Source of the DNA: G963664835 sp965220775
GTDB lineage: Bacteria; Chloroflexota; UBA6077; FW602-bin22; JBCLEL01
Length of the DNA: 64,000 nt
Assembly: GCA_965220775.1 (NCBI GenBank)
Contig: OZ244845.1
Coordinates: 930,001 to 994,000 of the forward strand
Reading direction: 5' to 3'
Shown here: positions 55,920-64,000 of the stretch, piece by piece
Position numbering within the stretch: the first letter of the stretch is position 1
How the letters are laid out: every line of letters starts with the position of its first letter
Notes under the pieces: generated by a model
What the model was told of the DNA's origin: nothing
Databases searched by the model: none
Seen by the model: only the letters and a program-made list of their open reading frames with translations
Position numbers and translations under genes: made by a program

Positions 55920-57839
55920 ATGGATCAGTCCAGAAACCGGGCGAAATCCGCGCCAGAGGGTCGAACTCAACAATTAGAGTTCACCGTTGAGGCAACTACC
56001 GAGGTCGCCAACGAGCAATCCGCTCCCGCGGGCCGGCGCTCGGCAACGGTGCGGCTCGACCTATGGCAACTAAGCGTCCTCGCGGTGGCTCTTATGGGCA
56101 TCTTTCTACGCTGGTGGGACCTGGGCTGGCGACCGCTTCAGCCGGCTGAAGCGATGCTGGCGCTCGAGTCACTCTCCATCGTGATGGGTGAAGCTGCGGA
56201 GATCGATGTCAGTTCGCTCCTGTTGAACGGGAACGCCCTCATGATGCTTATGTTTGGCGCGAGTGATGGCGTGGTTCGAGCTCTGCCGGCGCTTGCCGGT
56301 AGCCTTCTCGTCCTCTTGCCTCTGTGGCTGAAGCCCCAACTGGGCAAGTCCGGCACGTTGATGACGATGGTTTTTCTGGCCATCTCACCTACCCTCATCT
56401 TTGCAACCCGCCATAACACGCCGGAAGTGCTCACCGCTGCAGCCGGCCTGACCGTTATTGTATGCGCAACCCGGTATATGGATCGCCGCAATTCCTCCGC
56501 TATCTACGTCGGCGCGGTGGCGTTCGCGCTGTTGATGGCTTCCGGCTATCCCGCGTATACCTATCTCATCGCGTTTGCGCCGTTCGTGGCGACCAGATAC
56601 CTCGCCCGGAGCTTGACTCGGCCGGCAACGGACGCTTCTGCCGCCGAGGAAGAGTCGCCGGCAAATCCCGAAACCTTCGGACCGAGGGAAATAGTCTCGG
56701 ATCGGCGAATCCTAGCGCGGGCCGGTCTGTTGGCCGGCGCGGTGTTCGCAATTGTGTCAACCGCTGCCCTCACAAATTTGCGAGTGATTCAGGCCGGCCT
56801 TGCGGGGCCACTCGCCGAATGGTTGTCAGGATTCGGTTCGACCAACCTCACAAGCATAGGAACACAGTTGGCGACGCTGGTCTCCTACGAGGGTGTTCTG
56901 CTGGTCGCCGCTCTGATGGGCGCCGTATTGTTTTTGAGGGACGGTAACAGGTTCGGTAGATTGTTGGTCTGGTGGCTCGTCGCCGGCACACTCATCGGAG
57001 TGATTGGAGGAGCCGAACAAAGTTTGGCATTGGTGGCTGGTCTGGTTCCGGCCGCGCTCTTGGCAGGCTCAGCTGCCGGGCGATTGTTGGATCGCTTGCA
57101 GGGGGACCGCCAGCTAAACAACCTGATTGCCGTAGCGCTGGGCCTAATAATACTGTCCGTCCCCGGCTATGTATCCATCACCTTTACTTCCTATGTCGCC
57201 AACAATGCCGGACAGCGTACGTTGGCACTTGGCTTTCTGATCTCCATCGTGATCGCGATAATTATCGGCTTCACGTTGTCCGTGTTCCTCCACGGTTTTG
57301 ACGTCACGTCGAGATCATTCGCCGGTGCCGGTCTGGTCGCCGGTTTGAAAATCACGTTGAGATCCTTCGCCGTCGCCGGTCTGGTCGCCGGCCTGCTCTT
57401 CACTTTCCGGGTTGCGACGAATCTCAATTTACACCCGAATGCAAACCCTAATGAGCTCTTGACGCCTGCTGTCACATCTCCCGATGTGCGGCGTCTGATG
57501 TACGACTTTGGCGTGTTGGTGGACGTCATTCATATTAATCGCGCGCCACGTTCGGTTCAGATTGAGACGGGCGTGGGCCCCGTGTTGAGATGGTATATGA
57601 GGGATCAAGAGAACGTGTCGTTCGTTAGCGGTTCATCGGGAAGCCCATCTATATACATTGGCGATCCGACCGTCGCGCCGCCTCTAGGTGGCGCGTACGT
57701 CAGTCAGCGCTATAGGATTGCATCGTCCGGGCAGCTCAGAATAACTAGACCCGATGAGTTGACGCGTTGGCTCATGTTTCGTGAATCATCGACCGCGCCA
57801 ACCAACAAAGACGTGGTCGTATACGCCAAGACCCAATAG
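55920..57839 (+). CDS. GT39/PMT-like membrane protein lacking the usual acidic first-loop motif
   Basis: 639 residues, starting 1 bp after the preceding stop. The overall plan follows membrane glycosyltransferases (helix 1 VLAVALMGIFLRWWDLGW, then an outer loop, then helical block ending in a soluble tail). The first loop reads RPLQPAEAMLALES; relatives have a D-E pair there (HHDESLHAVYSY in the gene at 58423). The aspartate is replaced, so it may be an inactive or altered paralogue. Two near-identical segments (SFAGAGLVAGLKITLR and SFAVAGLVAGLLFTFR, about residues 467-500) show a short internal duplication. Confidence 0.7.
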   Translation: MDQSRNRAKSAPEGRTQQLEFTVEATTEVANEQSAPAGRRSATVRLDLWQLSVLAVALMGIFLRWWDLGWRPLQPAEAMLALESLSIVMGEAAEIDVSSLLLNGNALMMLMFGASDGVVRALPALAGSLLVLLPLWLKPQLGKSGTLMTMVFLAISPTLIFATRHNTPEVLTAAAGLTVIVCATRYMDRRNSSAIYVGAVAFALLMASGYPAYTYLIAFAPFVATRYLARSLTRPATDASAAEEESPANPETFGPREIVSDRRILARAGLLAGAVFAIVSTAALTNLRVIQAGLAGPLAEWLSGFGSTNLTSIGTQLATLVSYEGVLLVAALMGAVLFLRDGNRFGRLLVWWLVAGTLIGVIGGAEQSLALVAGLVPAALLAGSAAGRLLDRLQGDRQLNNLIAVALGLIILSVPGYVSITFTSYVANNAGQRTLALGFLISIVIAIIIGFTLSVFLHGFDVTSRSFAGAGLVAGLKITLRSFAVAGLVAGLLFTFRVATNLNLHPNANPNELLTPAVTSPDVRRLMYDFGVLVDVIHINRAPRSVQIETGVGPVLRWYMRDQENVSFVSGSSGSPSIYIGDPTVAPPLGGAYVSQRYRIASSGQLRITRPDELTRWLMFRESSTAPTNKDVVVYAKTQ

Positions 57840-58422
57840 CGAAAATCGGACCTTATTTGACGTAAGTGTTCGTAAGTGTTCGGATTTAGCGGTACCTGCT
57901 CCGTGAGGGCGTCCGCCTAGGCGGATCGCACCAATGAGGGTCTACCACAGGCGAGGACGTCTGATCGGGGAAAGCCAGGAAAGGGTTGCAAGGGCGATCC
58001 GCCTTAGGCGGATGATGGGGGATGTGGGGGTGTCCCCCACAACAAAGATCCCCCTTCTCCTGGCCAGGAGAAGGGGGCCAGGTCGAAGACTACGCAAGGC
58101 GAGGGGATGAGGTCGAGCAGCTGGCGGATGTGGCATCGACAGGTTGGAAATCACCCTTGGACCGCCTACTGAGGACCCGAATGGCGACTCGACCTATCCA
58201 GTTCACGGGCATGGAGGAGAGACATACACCCAAATCTGAACTGGTACTATTTGACAGATTGTTAGCACAGTCGGGTCGCGAATATGGTAAAAAGTTCTAG
58301 ATTTGCCGGACAGTTCGACGCGCCCTGCGTAGCAAGGCGGCCGGGATGATACAGGTCGATCTTGGTAGTCGGGGCCGGCCCACATCATCTGAACGTAAGT
58401 ATCGATCGAAAAAGGAGTGACA
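57840..58422. repeat. Palindrome-rich gap with inverted ends, candidate small repeat element
   Basis: No gene. GTTCGGATTT (57878-57887) and AAATCTGAAC (58232-58241) are inverted ends matching at 9 of 10 bases, and share the GTTCAGA core with the element at 31667. Inside are two CCGCCT(T)AGGCGG palindromes (57910-58004), a GTGGGGG/CCCCCAC hairpin near 58024-58040, a perfect 28-bp palindrome at 58050-58077, and the GAAGACTACGCAAGGCGAGG block also found in the 23 and 32 kb repeats. CGTAAGTGTT occurs twice in a row at 57861-57880. Confidence 0.55.
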
Positions 58423-61400
58423 ATGGAGGCAGCGCAGCGTTCGCCGGGGCGCCAGTCTTTCTTTGATCGCCCCCTGGCATTGGCGTTGCCCATAGACCGC
58501 GAGTTGGCGCTCTACATCGTGCTCGTCGCGATTGGCGCGATCCTACGATTATGGGACCTGGGATCGCGCATGTTGCATCACGACGAGAGTCTTCACGCCG
58601 TGTACTCGTATCTGTTCTATATAGGCAGAGGCTATGAGCACGACCCTATGTTGCACGGTCCATTCCAATTCCACTGGTACGCTTTCTGGCAATTCCTGCT
58701 AGGAGCTACCGACGCGACGGTAAGAGTAGGCAACTCGGTCCTTGGCATTGCACTGATTTCGCTTCCTTACTTCTTTCGCCGGTACATGGGTAGGAATCCC
58801 GCCCTTGTCGCCGCCGCGTTAATAGCTTTCTCACCAACACTCCTCTATTTCTCTCGATTCGCGCGCGAAGACATGCCGACGCTCTGGTGGTCCGCGCTCG
58901 TCGTTCTGTTCGTAGTCAAGTACCTACACAAGCAAGAACCGCGATGGATGTACCTGACCGCCGGCGCGCTCGCACTGGCTTTCTCCACCAAAGAGAACGC
59001 CTACATTCTGTCGGCGATGGTCCTCAGCTTCTTGGCATTCCTCGAATGGTCGCGAACCCACCGCCAATGGTACTGGTATGCGCTGATGCTATCTCCCTTG
59101 CCGATCTGGTTTCTTATTAGCTTGCCGAGGGGTCCGATAGATATCGGATTGTTCATAATTGACCTGTGGCCCAAAGACTCAGAATCTACCCAACTTGCGA
59201 TATTGAGCATATTGCCCGTCTGTGTATTGAGCGCAGTCGTCGTGGTACGGACCATCTACCGAGTGTTCTTTAAGCGGGAGAATCTCTCGCCGCCGGCCGC
59301 GCTTCTTTTCGTCGGCGGTCTTCTGATTACTCCACTGTTTACCGCATCAATCACTGCCTTGGAACAGTTCTCTCAGCTCTTCCCAAGCAAAGAGCGCGAA
59401 CAGCCCGTTCTGTTCGGACTGTTCTTGATTGTGCTGGTCGTGACCCTTCTCGCTGGAACGCGCTGGAAGGTCAGACAGTGGCTCTTGTCGGCCCTGGTGT
59501 TTTGGGGCGTGTTCTTCGTTCTACACACGGTATTCTTCTCAGACCCGAACGGTGCGATCACCGGCTCCGTGGGAGCGCTTACATACTGGATAGACCAACA
59601 GGCGGTCGCGCGCGGGAGTCAGCCTTGGTTCTACTATCTACTGCTCCTGCCTCTCTACGAGTTCGTAGCCGTCTTGTTCGGGATCGGCGGGATGATATAT
59701 ATCGCGATCAAACGAAATAACCTGTTTGCGATGTTCCTAGCATATTGGATAGCCATCAATATGGCCTTGTACGGCTATGCATCCGAGAAGATGCCCTGGC
59801 TTGCCATTCATATGTCACTCCCAATAGTCCTCGCCGCTGGTTACGCGATCGGCCGGCTTCTGGACAATGTCGGTTGGCGCAACGTTGTCCGTCTAGGCGC
59901 CATCCAATACACAGTTGCTCTCGCGTTGGTTCTCGTGATGTTTTTTACCGTATTAGGACAGGGATTTCCGTCAAATCTGCGTCTCGATGAGGCTGGCGTG
60001 GCGCTCCGCGTGTTCTTCTTGGTAGCTTACTTATCGATATTCATAGGATTGGTCTACTGTGTCTATCGCTTTGGCGCCCGGCTTGGGTGGTCCAATAGCC
60101 TGCGCCTCGCGGCTGTCGGTGGGTTGGCTCTAATGATGCCGTTTTCCATACGCACCGCGTTTGAAGCAAGTTTTCGCAATGGCGACGTGCCGGTAGAGAT
60201 GCTCGTCTATACCCAAACCTCTCCCGACGTCGGGATAGTGATGGATGAGATTGAGCGGCTCGCGTTTCGCACCGGCGAGGGCAAAGAGAGCTTCAGGGTA
60301 GCGTACGATGCCGGCGTTTCGTGGCCATTCGAGTGGTATCTGAGGGAGTACAAGAACAAGAACTATTTTGCCTGGGATACACCGGCCGCTGACGCGAAGG
60401 TCGTGTTGGTAGGATTTGACCGTAATCATGATGAGGATGTTGAGCAGATTCTCGGCGCCAGTTTCGTCGGACAACGCTTCCGGCTGCGCTGGTGGTTCCC
60501 AGAGGACTATCGGGAGTTCACCATAGAGAATATCGTGCAGGGGCTTGCTGATCCCGACGTACGTAACAAGTTATGGCGCTATTTCCTCTACCGCGAAACT
60601 GTCAATCCTCTGGGGTCGACAGACTTCATGGTGTTCGTCAGACGCGATTTGGCCACCGGCGCGTGGGCGGCGACGCAAGTTACCGCTCCGTCCGCCTCGA
60701 TCATCGGTTCCGGATTGCGAGGGACTCAACCCGGTGAGTTCAACGAACCAAAGAATTTGGCGATAGGTCCAGACGATTCGATCTACGTGGCGGACACGTC
60801 CAACCATCGGATTCAGAAGCTGAACGCGGCCGGCGAAGTCCTCGAAGTGTGGGGCTCAGAAGGCGAGGCGCCAGGCCAGTTCAAGGAACCTTGGGGCATA
60901 GCGGTCGACCCTGATGGATTCGTCTACGTCGCGGACACGTGGAATCACCGGGTTCAACAGTTCGACCTCGATGGCAATTTTGTAGCTATTATCGGGCCAG
61001 AACGAGTTGCTGTCGGCTCCGGGCCGCGCGAGTTCTATGGCCCGCGTGCTGTAGCGGTCGATTCTCTTGGGAATATATACGTGACCGATACCGGCAACCA
61101 CAGGATCCAAGTATTCGGATCGCACGGAGAGTTCATCGCACAATTCGGTGAGAAGGGCCCCGCGGAAGGATTCTTCCACGAACCGGTAGGCATCGCGATC
61201 GATACTCAAGGAAATCTCCTTATCGCCGATACGTGGAATCACAGAGTGCAAAAGCTTCGAGTCACCGGAGAGCATCTTGCTTCCTGGCCCATTTCTGGTT
61301 GGTCCGGCCAGTCGGTCCTAAACAAGCCTTACATCGCCGTGGACAGCGCAAATAACTTCTACGTTACTGATCCAGAGAATCATAGAGTCGCAAAATACGG

Positions 61401-61554
61401 TCCTGACGGCCAGTTGCAGACTGCGTGGGGCAGTCCCGGCACAGACGCGACTTCCATTCGATTCCCAACCGGAATTGCCATCGACGGGCAGGGATTCATT
61501 CTCGTGGCGGACAGCAGGAACAATCGTATAGTTCGACATCCTCCGATCGAGTGA
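58423..61554 (+). CDS. Agl23/PMT-like membrane glycosyltransferase fused to six NHL repeats
   Basis: 1043 residues. The N-terminal 550 residues are a multi-helix PMT-type domain (TIGR03663-like) with the acidic outer-loop motif SRMLHHDESLHAVYSYLFY. A soluble middle part follows, then six NHL repeats from about residue 770 to the end, each with the core xxYVADTxNHRIQxF, predicted to form a six-bladed beta-propeller outside the membrane. AAAGGAG precedes ATG 58423 by six bases; the GTG at 58417 is too close to it. NHL fusion suggests target or glycan binding next to the transferase. Role by inference: surface glycosylation. Confidence 0.83.
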   Translation: MEAAQRSPGRQSFFDRPLALALPIDRELALYIVLVAIGAILRLWDLGSRMLHHDESLHAVYSYLFYIGRGYEHDPMLHGPFQFHWYAFWQFLLGATDATVRVGNSVLGIALISLPYFFRRYMGRNPALVAAALIAFSPTLLYFSRFAREDMPTLWWSALVVLFVVKYLHKQEPRWMYLTAGALALAFSTKENAYILSAMVLSFLAFLEWSRTHRQWYWYALMLSPLPIWFLISLPRGPIDIGLFIIDLWPKDSESTQLAILSILPVCVLSAVVVVRTIYRVFFKRENLSPPAALLFVGGLLITPLFTASITALEQFSQLFPSKEREQPVLFGLFLIVLVVTLLAGTRWKVRQWLLSALVFWGVFFVLHTVFFSDPNGAITGSVGALTYWIDQQAVARGSQPWFYYLLLLPLYEFVAVLFGIGGMIYIAIKRNNLFAMFLAYWIAINMALYGYASEKMPWLAIHMSLPIVLAAGYAIGRLLDNVGWRNVVRLGAIQYTVALALVLVMFFTVLGQGFPSNLRLDEAGVALRVFFLVAYLSIFIGLVYCVYRFGARLGWSNSLRLAAVGGLALMMPFSIRTAFEASFRNGDVPVEMLVYTQTSPDVGIVMDEIERLAFRTGEGKESFRVAYDAGVSWPFEWYLREYKNKNYFAWDTPAADAKVVLVGFDRNHDEDVEQILGASFVGQRFRLRWWFPEDYREFTIENIVQGLADPDVRNKLWRYFLYRETVNPLGSTDFMVFVRRDLATGAWAATQVTAPSASIIGSGLRGTQPGEFNEPKNLAIGPDDSIYVADTSNHRIQKLNAAGEVLEVWGSEGEAPGQFKEPWGIAVDPDGFVYVADTWNHRVQQFDLDGNFVAIIGPERVAVGSGPREFYGPRAVAVDSLGNIYVTDTGNHRIQVFGSHGEFIAQFGEKGPAEGFFHEPVGIAIDTQGNLLIADTWNHRVQKLRVTGEHLASWPISGWSGQSVLNKPYIAVDSANNFYVTDPENHRVAKYGPDGQLQTAWGSPGTDATSIRFPTGIAIDGQGFILVADSRNNRIVRHPPIE

Positions 61555-61555
61555 G

Positions 61556-63970
61556 TTGTCTTCCAGTTCAGACCCAGACGGCCCAAAGCTAGTCAAACAG
61601 CAGTCTGAGATGCTCCGGGCTTTGGTGACCGTTTGGCTGTCTCGCATAGATCGAGCACTCGGAATTCGACATCCCCGGATCATTGCCATCGTTGTCATCA
61701 ACATCGCCGTTGCTGCGGTGCTCACATACTCCTTCGGCGAGACTATGCGGATCAACATATCTGCCACACCAACCGGCGTGGTCGCGGTAGCTGACCAGAC
61801 GAGGCTGACCCTCGAACGCCCATCGCCAAAGCTGGACCGGGTGGGACTCTACCTTACCGGGCCTAGACTATCCCAGACCGCCGGCTGGCCGACAAACGCT
61901 TCCTGGTATCCCTTTGACTTCATCCCGCTATTGCGCTGGGTGTTGCGACCGCAGGCGGAAACCGCTTTGAGTTCATTGACGATTGAGCCGGCTGGATCTG
62001 GGGAACCTCATGATTTGTTCGCGTCGGGAGTATTCCGAGCCACCGAAGGCGATTGGTTTCGTACTCCGGCGAATGAGTTGACCTCCAGCACCCCCGGAAT
62101 CGCTTATTTCGAGGCGAATGGCGAGACCGACTACCAGTTGACGGCAAACCTGATGAGGGCGCGTCAGGGCGCGGGGATTCTTCTGTTGGATTCCGGTGGT
62201 GATGGTTTTGGTCTTTGGCTACAACCTTGGTTGAGAGGTCTTTCGTGGCGTCCGATCGTCGACGGTAGCTTGAAACCGCCGGTTGTGAGTGTTCCGTATC
62301 GCTCGTTCGTCAAGACATCGGCCAGCCACGTTCAGGACCTGCTGCGGTTACTGTTCGGCTCCTATCCGGCATTCATCGCAATTGTCGGGTTCAGTGGGTT
62401 GGCTACAGGTGTGGCCGTTTGGGCCGCACGATTCCTGGGGGCTCGCGATATACCAAGGGACGGACCATGTAATAGACCTGACAAGACGAAGTGGTTCGCT
62501 ATCGGATTCGTCGTCTTGGCGCTCGTTGCCAACGCCTACGTTGCCTATTTTCTCTTGGAGCGCTTGCCACACGTCCAGGATTCGGTGGCATACTTGTTTC
62601 AGGCGAAACTATTCGCCTCAGGACGTTTGTGGGCTCCGCTGCCGGACAACGTCATTTTCTTCAGGCACGAGTTCGTCGTCGAGCATGCCGGCAAGTGGTT
62701 CAGCAAACACCCTCCGGGGCACTCGGCACTGCTGGCCATCGGACAGCTATTCAACGCGCCATGGATCGTCAATCCAATCGCCGGCGCGGTGTCCTTGGGC
62801 CTGATCTATCTGATCGGGCGTCGAGCTTATGATGGCTGGACGGGCCTGTTGGCCGTGGGTTTGGGTGCGCTTTCGCCATTCTTTCTATTCAACTCGGGAT
62901 CCATGATGGCCCACCCGACCACGCTGATGTTCCTTCTCGCCGGCACTTGGTTCTTGCTCAAGGGATTGGAGGACGACCGCCTCGCGCTTATGCTTGCCTC
63001 TGGGGTTTGCTTTGGCGTCGCTTTCCTGATCCGGCCTTGGACCGCGATCGTGATTGCGGTGGGTTTGGGAATCGTATTCATCCTGAAGGCTCCGCGTTTG
63101 GGTCTCAGGAGAACCGCTGTCCTTGCAGCCGGCGCGGTAATTGGTTCTATACCGTTAGTCCTGATCTACTTGGCATACAATTGGGCCCTCACCGGCCATC
63201 CCCTCCAAACCACTCAACAGCTCTGGTGGGATTTCGATAGGCTTGGATTCGGGCCAGACAACGGTCCTTACGGCCACTCTCCGCTCGACGGCTTATGGAA
63301 CACGAGTCGCAACATGTCGGAGCTGCTCATACACCTGTACGGTTGGCCGGCATCCTTCACGTTGTTGTTCGCTATGGTGCCGTTTGTAACATTGCGAGCC
63401 CGGGCATTCGATTTTGCTTTGCTCTCCGCTTGGCTGATGCTCGTGGCCGGCTACTCGTTGTGGTGGGCGGACGGTATCATGTATGGCCCCAGGTTCTACT
63501 TTGAGGGAACGGGGTTTCTGTTGATTCTCACGGCACGGGGTGTCCGAGAATTGGCCAACCTGTGGCCATCGATAATCGGCCGCTTTGGCGTTAGGCGCGT
63601 CCTGCCGCACCGCGCCGGCCCTATCGTCGTTTACGGGTTCCTCGGCGTAATGGTCCTGCATAATCTGGCTCTATACCTGCCGCAGCAATGGATCATCCAC
63701 CATGGATACAACTACGTAAACCGCGGCTCGGTACGTACGGTTCAAGAGCACTCCTTGACTAACGCTATCGTATTTACCGAGGTCGGACAGTGGTTCGAGT
63801 GGTGGAACTATGGCAAGGTTTTCTCGAGCAATAGTCCGCTACTTGAGGGCGATGTCATATATGCTCGAGACCTCGGAGAATCGAATAGGATACTGATGGA
63901 CGAATATCCAGATAGAAACTTTTATTCGCTTGCCGGCGGCGCACTTACCGAGATCCCGCGTGCGGACTAA
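61556..63970 (+). CDS. GT39/ArnT-like membrane glycosyltransferase
   Basis: 804 residues. A short soluble N-terminal region and one helix (IIAIVVINIAVAAVLTYSF) precede a beta-rich exported part (about residues 60-260). The PMT-like helical bundle follows, with the outer-loop segment RLPHVQDSVAYLFQAKLFASG where the usual D-E reads D-S, then EHAGKWFSKHPPGHSALLAIGQLF and the helix-rich remainder. TTG 61556 begins 1 bp after the preceding stop. Last gene of the run in the window; the following 30 bases hold no gene start that can be judged. Confidence 0.77.
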   Translation: MSSSSDPDGPKLVKQQSEMLRALVTVWLSRIDRALGIRHPRIIAIVVINIAVAAVLTYSFGETMRINISATPTGVVAVADQTRLTLERPSPKLDRVGLYLTGPRLSQTAGWPTNASWYPFDFIPLLRWVLRPQAETALSSLTIEPAGSGEPHDLFASGVFRATEGDWFRTPANELTSSTPGIAYFEANGETDYQLTANLMRARQGAGILLLDSGGDGFGLWLQPWLRGLSWRPIVDGSLKPPVVSVPYRSFVKTSASHVQDLLRLLFGSYPAFIAIVGFSGLATGVAVWAARFLGARDIPRDGPCNRPDKTKWFAIGFVVLALVANAYVAYFLLERLPHVQDSVAYLFQAKLFASGRLWAPLPDNVIFFRHEFVVEHAGKWFSKHPPGHSALLAIGQLFNAPWIVNPIAGAVSLGLIYLIGRRAYDGWTGLLAVGLGALSPFFLFNSGSMMAHPTTLMFLLAGTWFLLKGLEDDRLALMLASGVCFGVAFLIRPWTAIVIAVGLGIVFILKAPRLGLRRTAVLAAGAVIGSIPLVLIYLAYNWALTGHPLQTTQQLWWDFDRLGFGPDNGPYGHSPLDGLWNTSRNMSELLIHLYGWPASFTLLFAMVPFVTLRARAFDFALLSAWLMLVAGYSLWWADGIMYGPRFYFEGTGFLLILTARGVRELANLWPSIIGRFGVRRVLPHRAGPIVVYGFLGVMVLHNLALYLPQQWIIHHGYNYVNRGSVRTVQEHSLTNAIVFTEVGQWFEWWNYGKVFSSNSPLLEGDVIYARDLGESNRILMDEYPDRNFYSLAGGALTEIPRAD

Positions 63971-64000
63971 CGATCGGTTTCGTTCCGGCCTTACCTCTTC

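Overview
The window looks like a stretch of bacterial chromosome, probably from Chloroflexota close to Dehalococcoidia/SAR202. It is moderately GC-rich and densely coding, and rich in the CCGG/GCCGGC motif. The assignment rests on several observations: giant multi-membrane proteins of the DUF2298 (Chlor_Arch_YYY) family, which is known from Chloroflexi and archaea; an Agl23-like mannosyltransferase fused to NHL repeats; a threonyl-tRNA synthetase without a TGS domain behind a T-box; and soil/marine-type catabolic genes (hydantoinase A/B, 2-hydroxyacid dehydrogenases, amidohydrolase plus Rieske protein). This is inference from family knowledge, not from a database search. I saw no rRNA, tRNA, CRISPR array, phage gene or transposase.

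Layout. 0-8 kb: the 3' part of a free-standing alanyl-tRNA editing protein, a DUF971 protein, a malate/lactate-type dehydrogenase, a small HTH gene overlapping class II fumarase, an MFS exporter, an exported phospholipase D-like nuclease and a YjbR protein. 8.3-16.3 kb: a co-directional run of two D-2-hydroxyacid dehydrogenases, a cysteine-synthase-family enzyme, rsmG and hydantoinase B/A, behind a good promoter and a 12-bp palindrome. 16.3-17.2 kb: a tandem array of a repeat of about 237 bp. 17.2-26.2 kb (minus strand): a 3-methyladenine glycosylase-like gene, an operon of amidohydrolase, Rieske protein and a large esterase, two tandemly duplicated MFS exporters separated by repeats, and an iron-type alcohol dehydrogenase. 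26.4-31.4 kb: an Eis-like acetyltransferase, then a minus-strand group of an alpha-oxoamine synthase (serine palmitoyltransferase/KBL-like), an MGDG-synthase-like glycosyltransferase and rarA.

31.4-41.2 kb: a repeat-rich gap bounded by 12-bp perfect inverted repeats, a Gfo/Idh oxidoreductase, a translation cluster (acylphosphatase, asnS, gatC, gatA) convergent with thrS, a complete T-box leader with promoter in front of thrS, and a TusA-DsrE2 sulfur-carrier pair preceded by a possible 33-residue micro-gene. 41.2-46.3 kb: glutamate synthase large subunit (gltB) with a leader of about 260 nt holding several strong hairpins and an upstream 7-3-7 inverted repeat.

46.3-64 kb: an alpha/beta hydrolase, then six co-directional genes for very large membrane glycosyltransferase-like proteins (two DUF2298 proteins, three PMT/GT39-like proteins, one with six NHL repeats) and a small methyltransferase. 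They probably form a machine that moves sugars from polyprenyl-phosphate donors onto cell-surface proteins or glycans. The most interesting signals are the structured gltB leader, the inverted-repeat-bounded non-autonomous repeat elements, the oxoamine synthase/glycosyltransferase pair (possible sphingo-glycolipid route), the small gene before tusA-dsrE2, and the DUF2298/PMT cluster.
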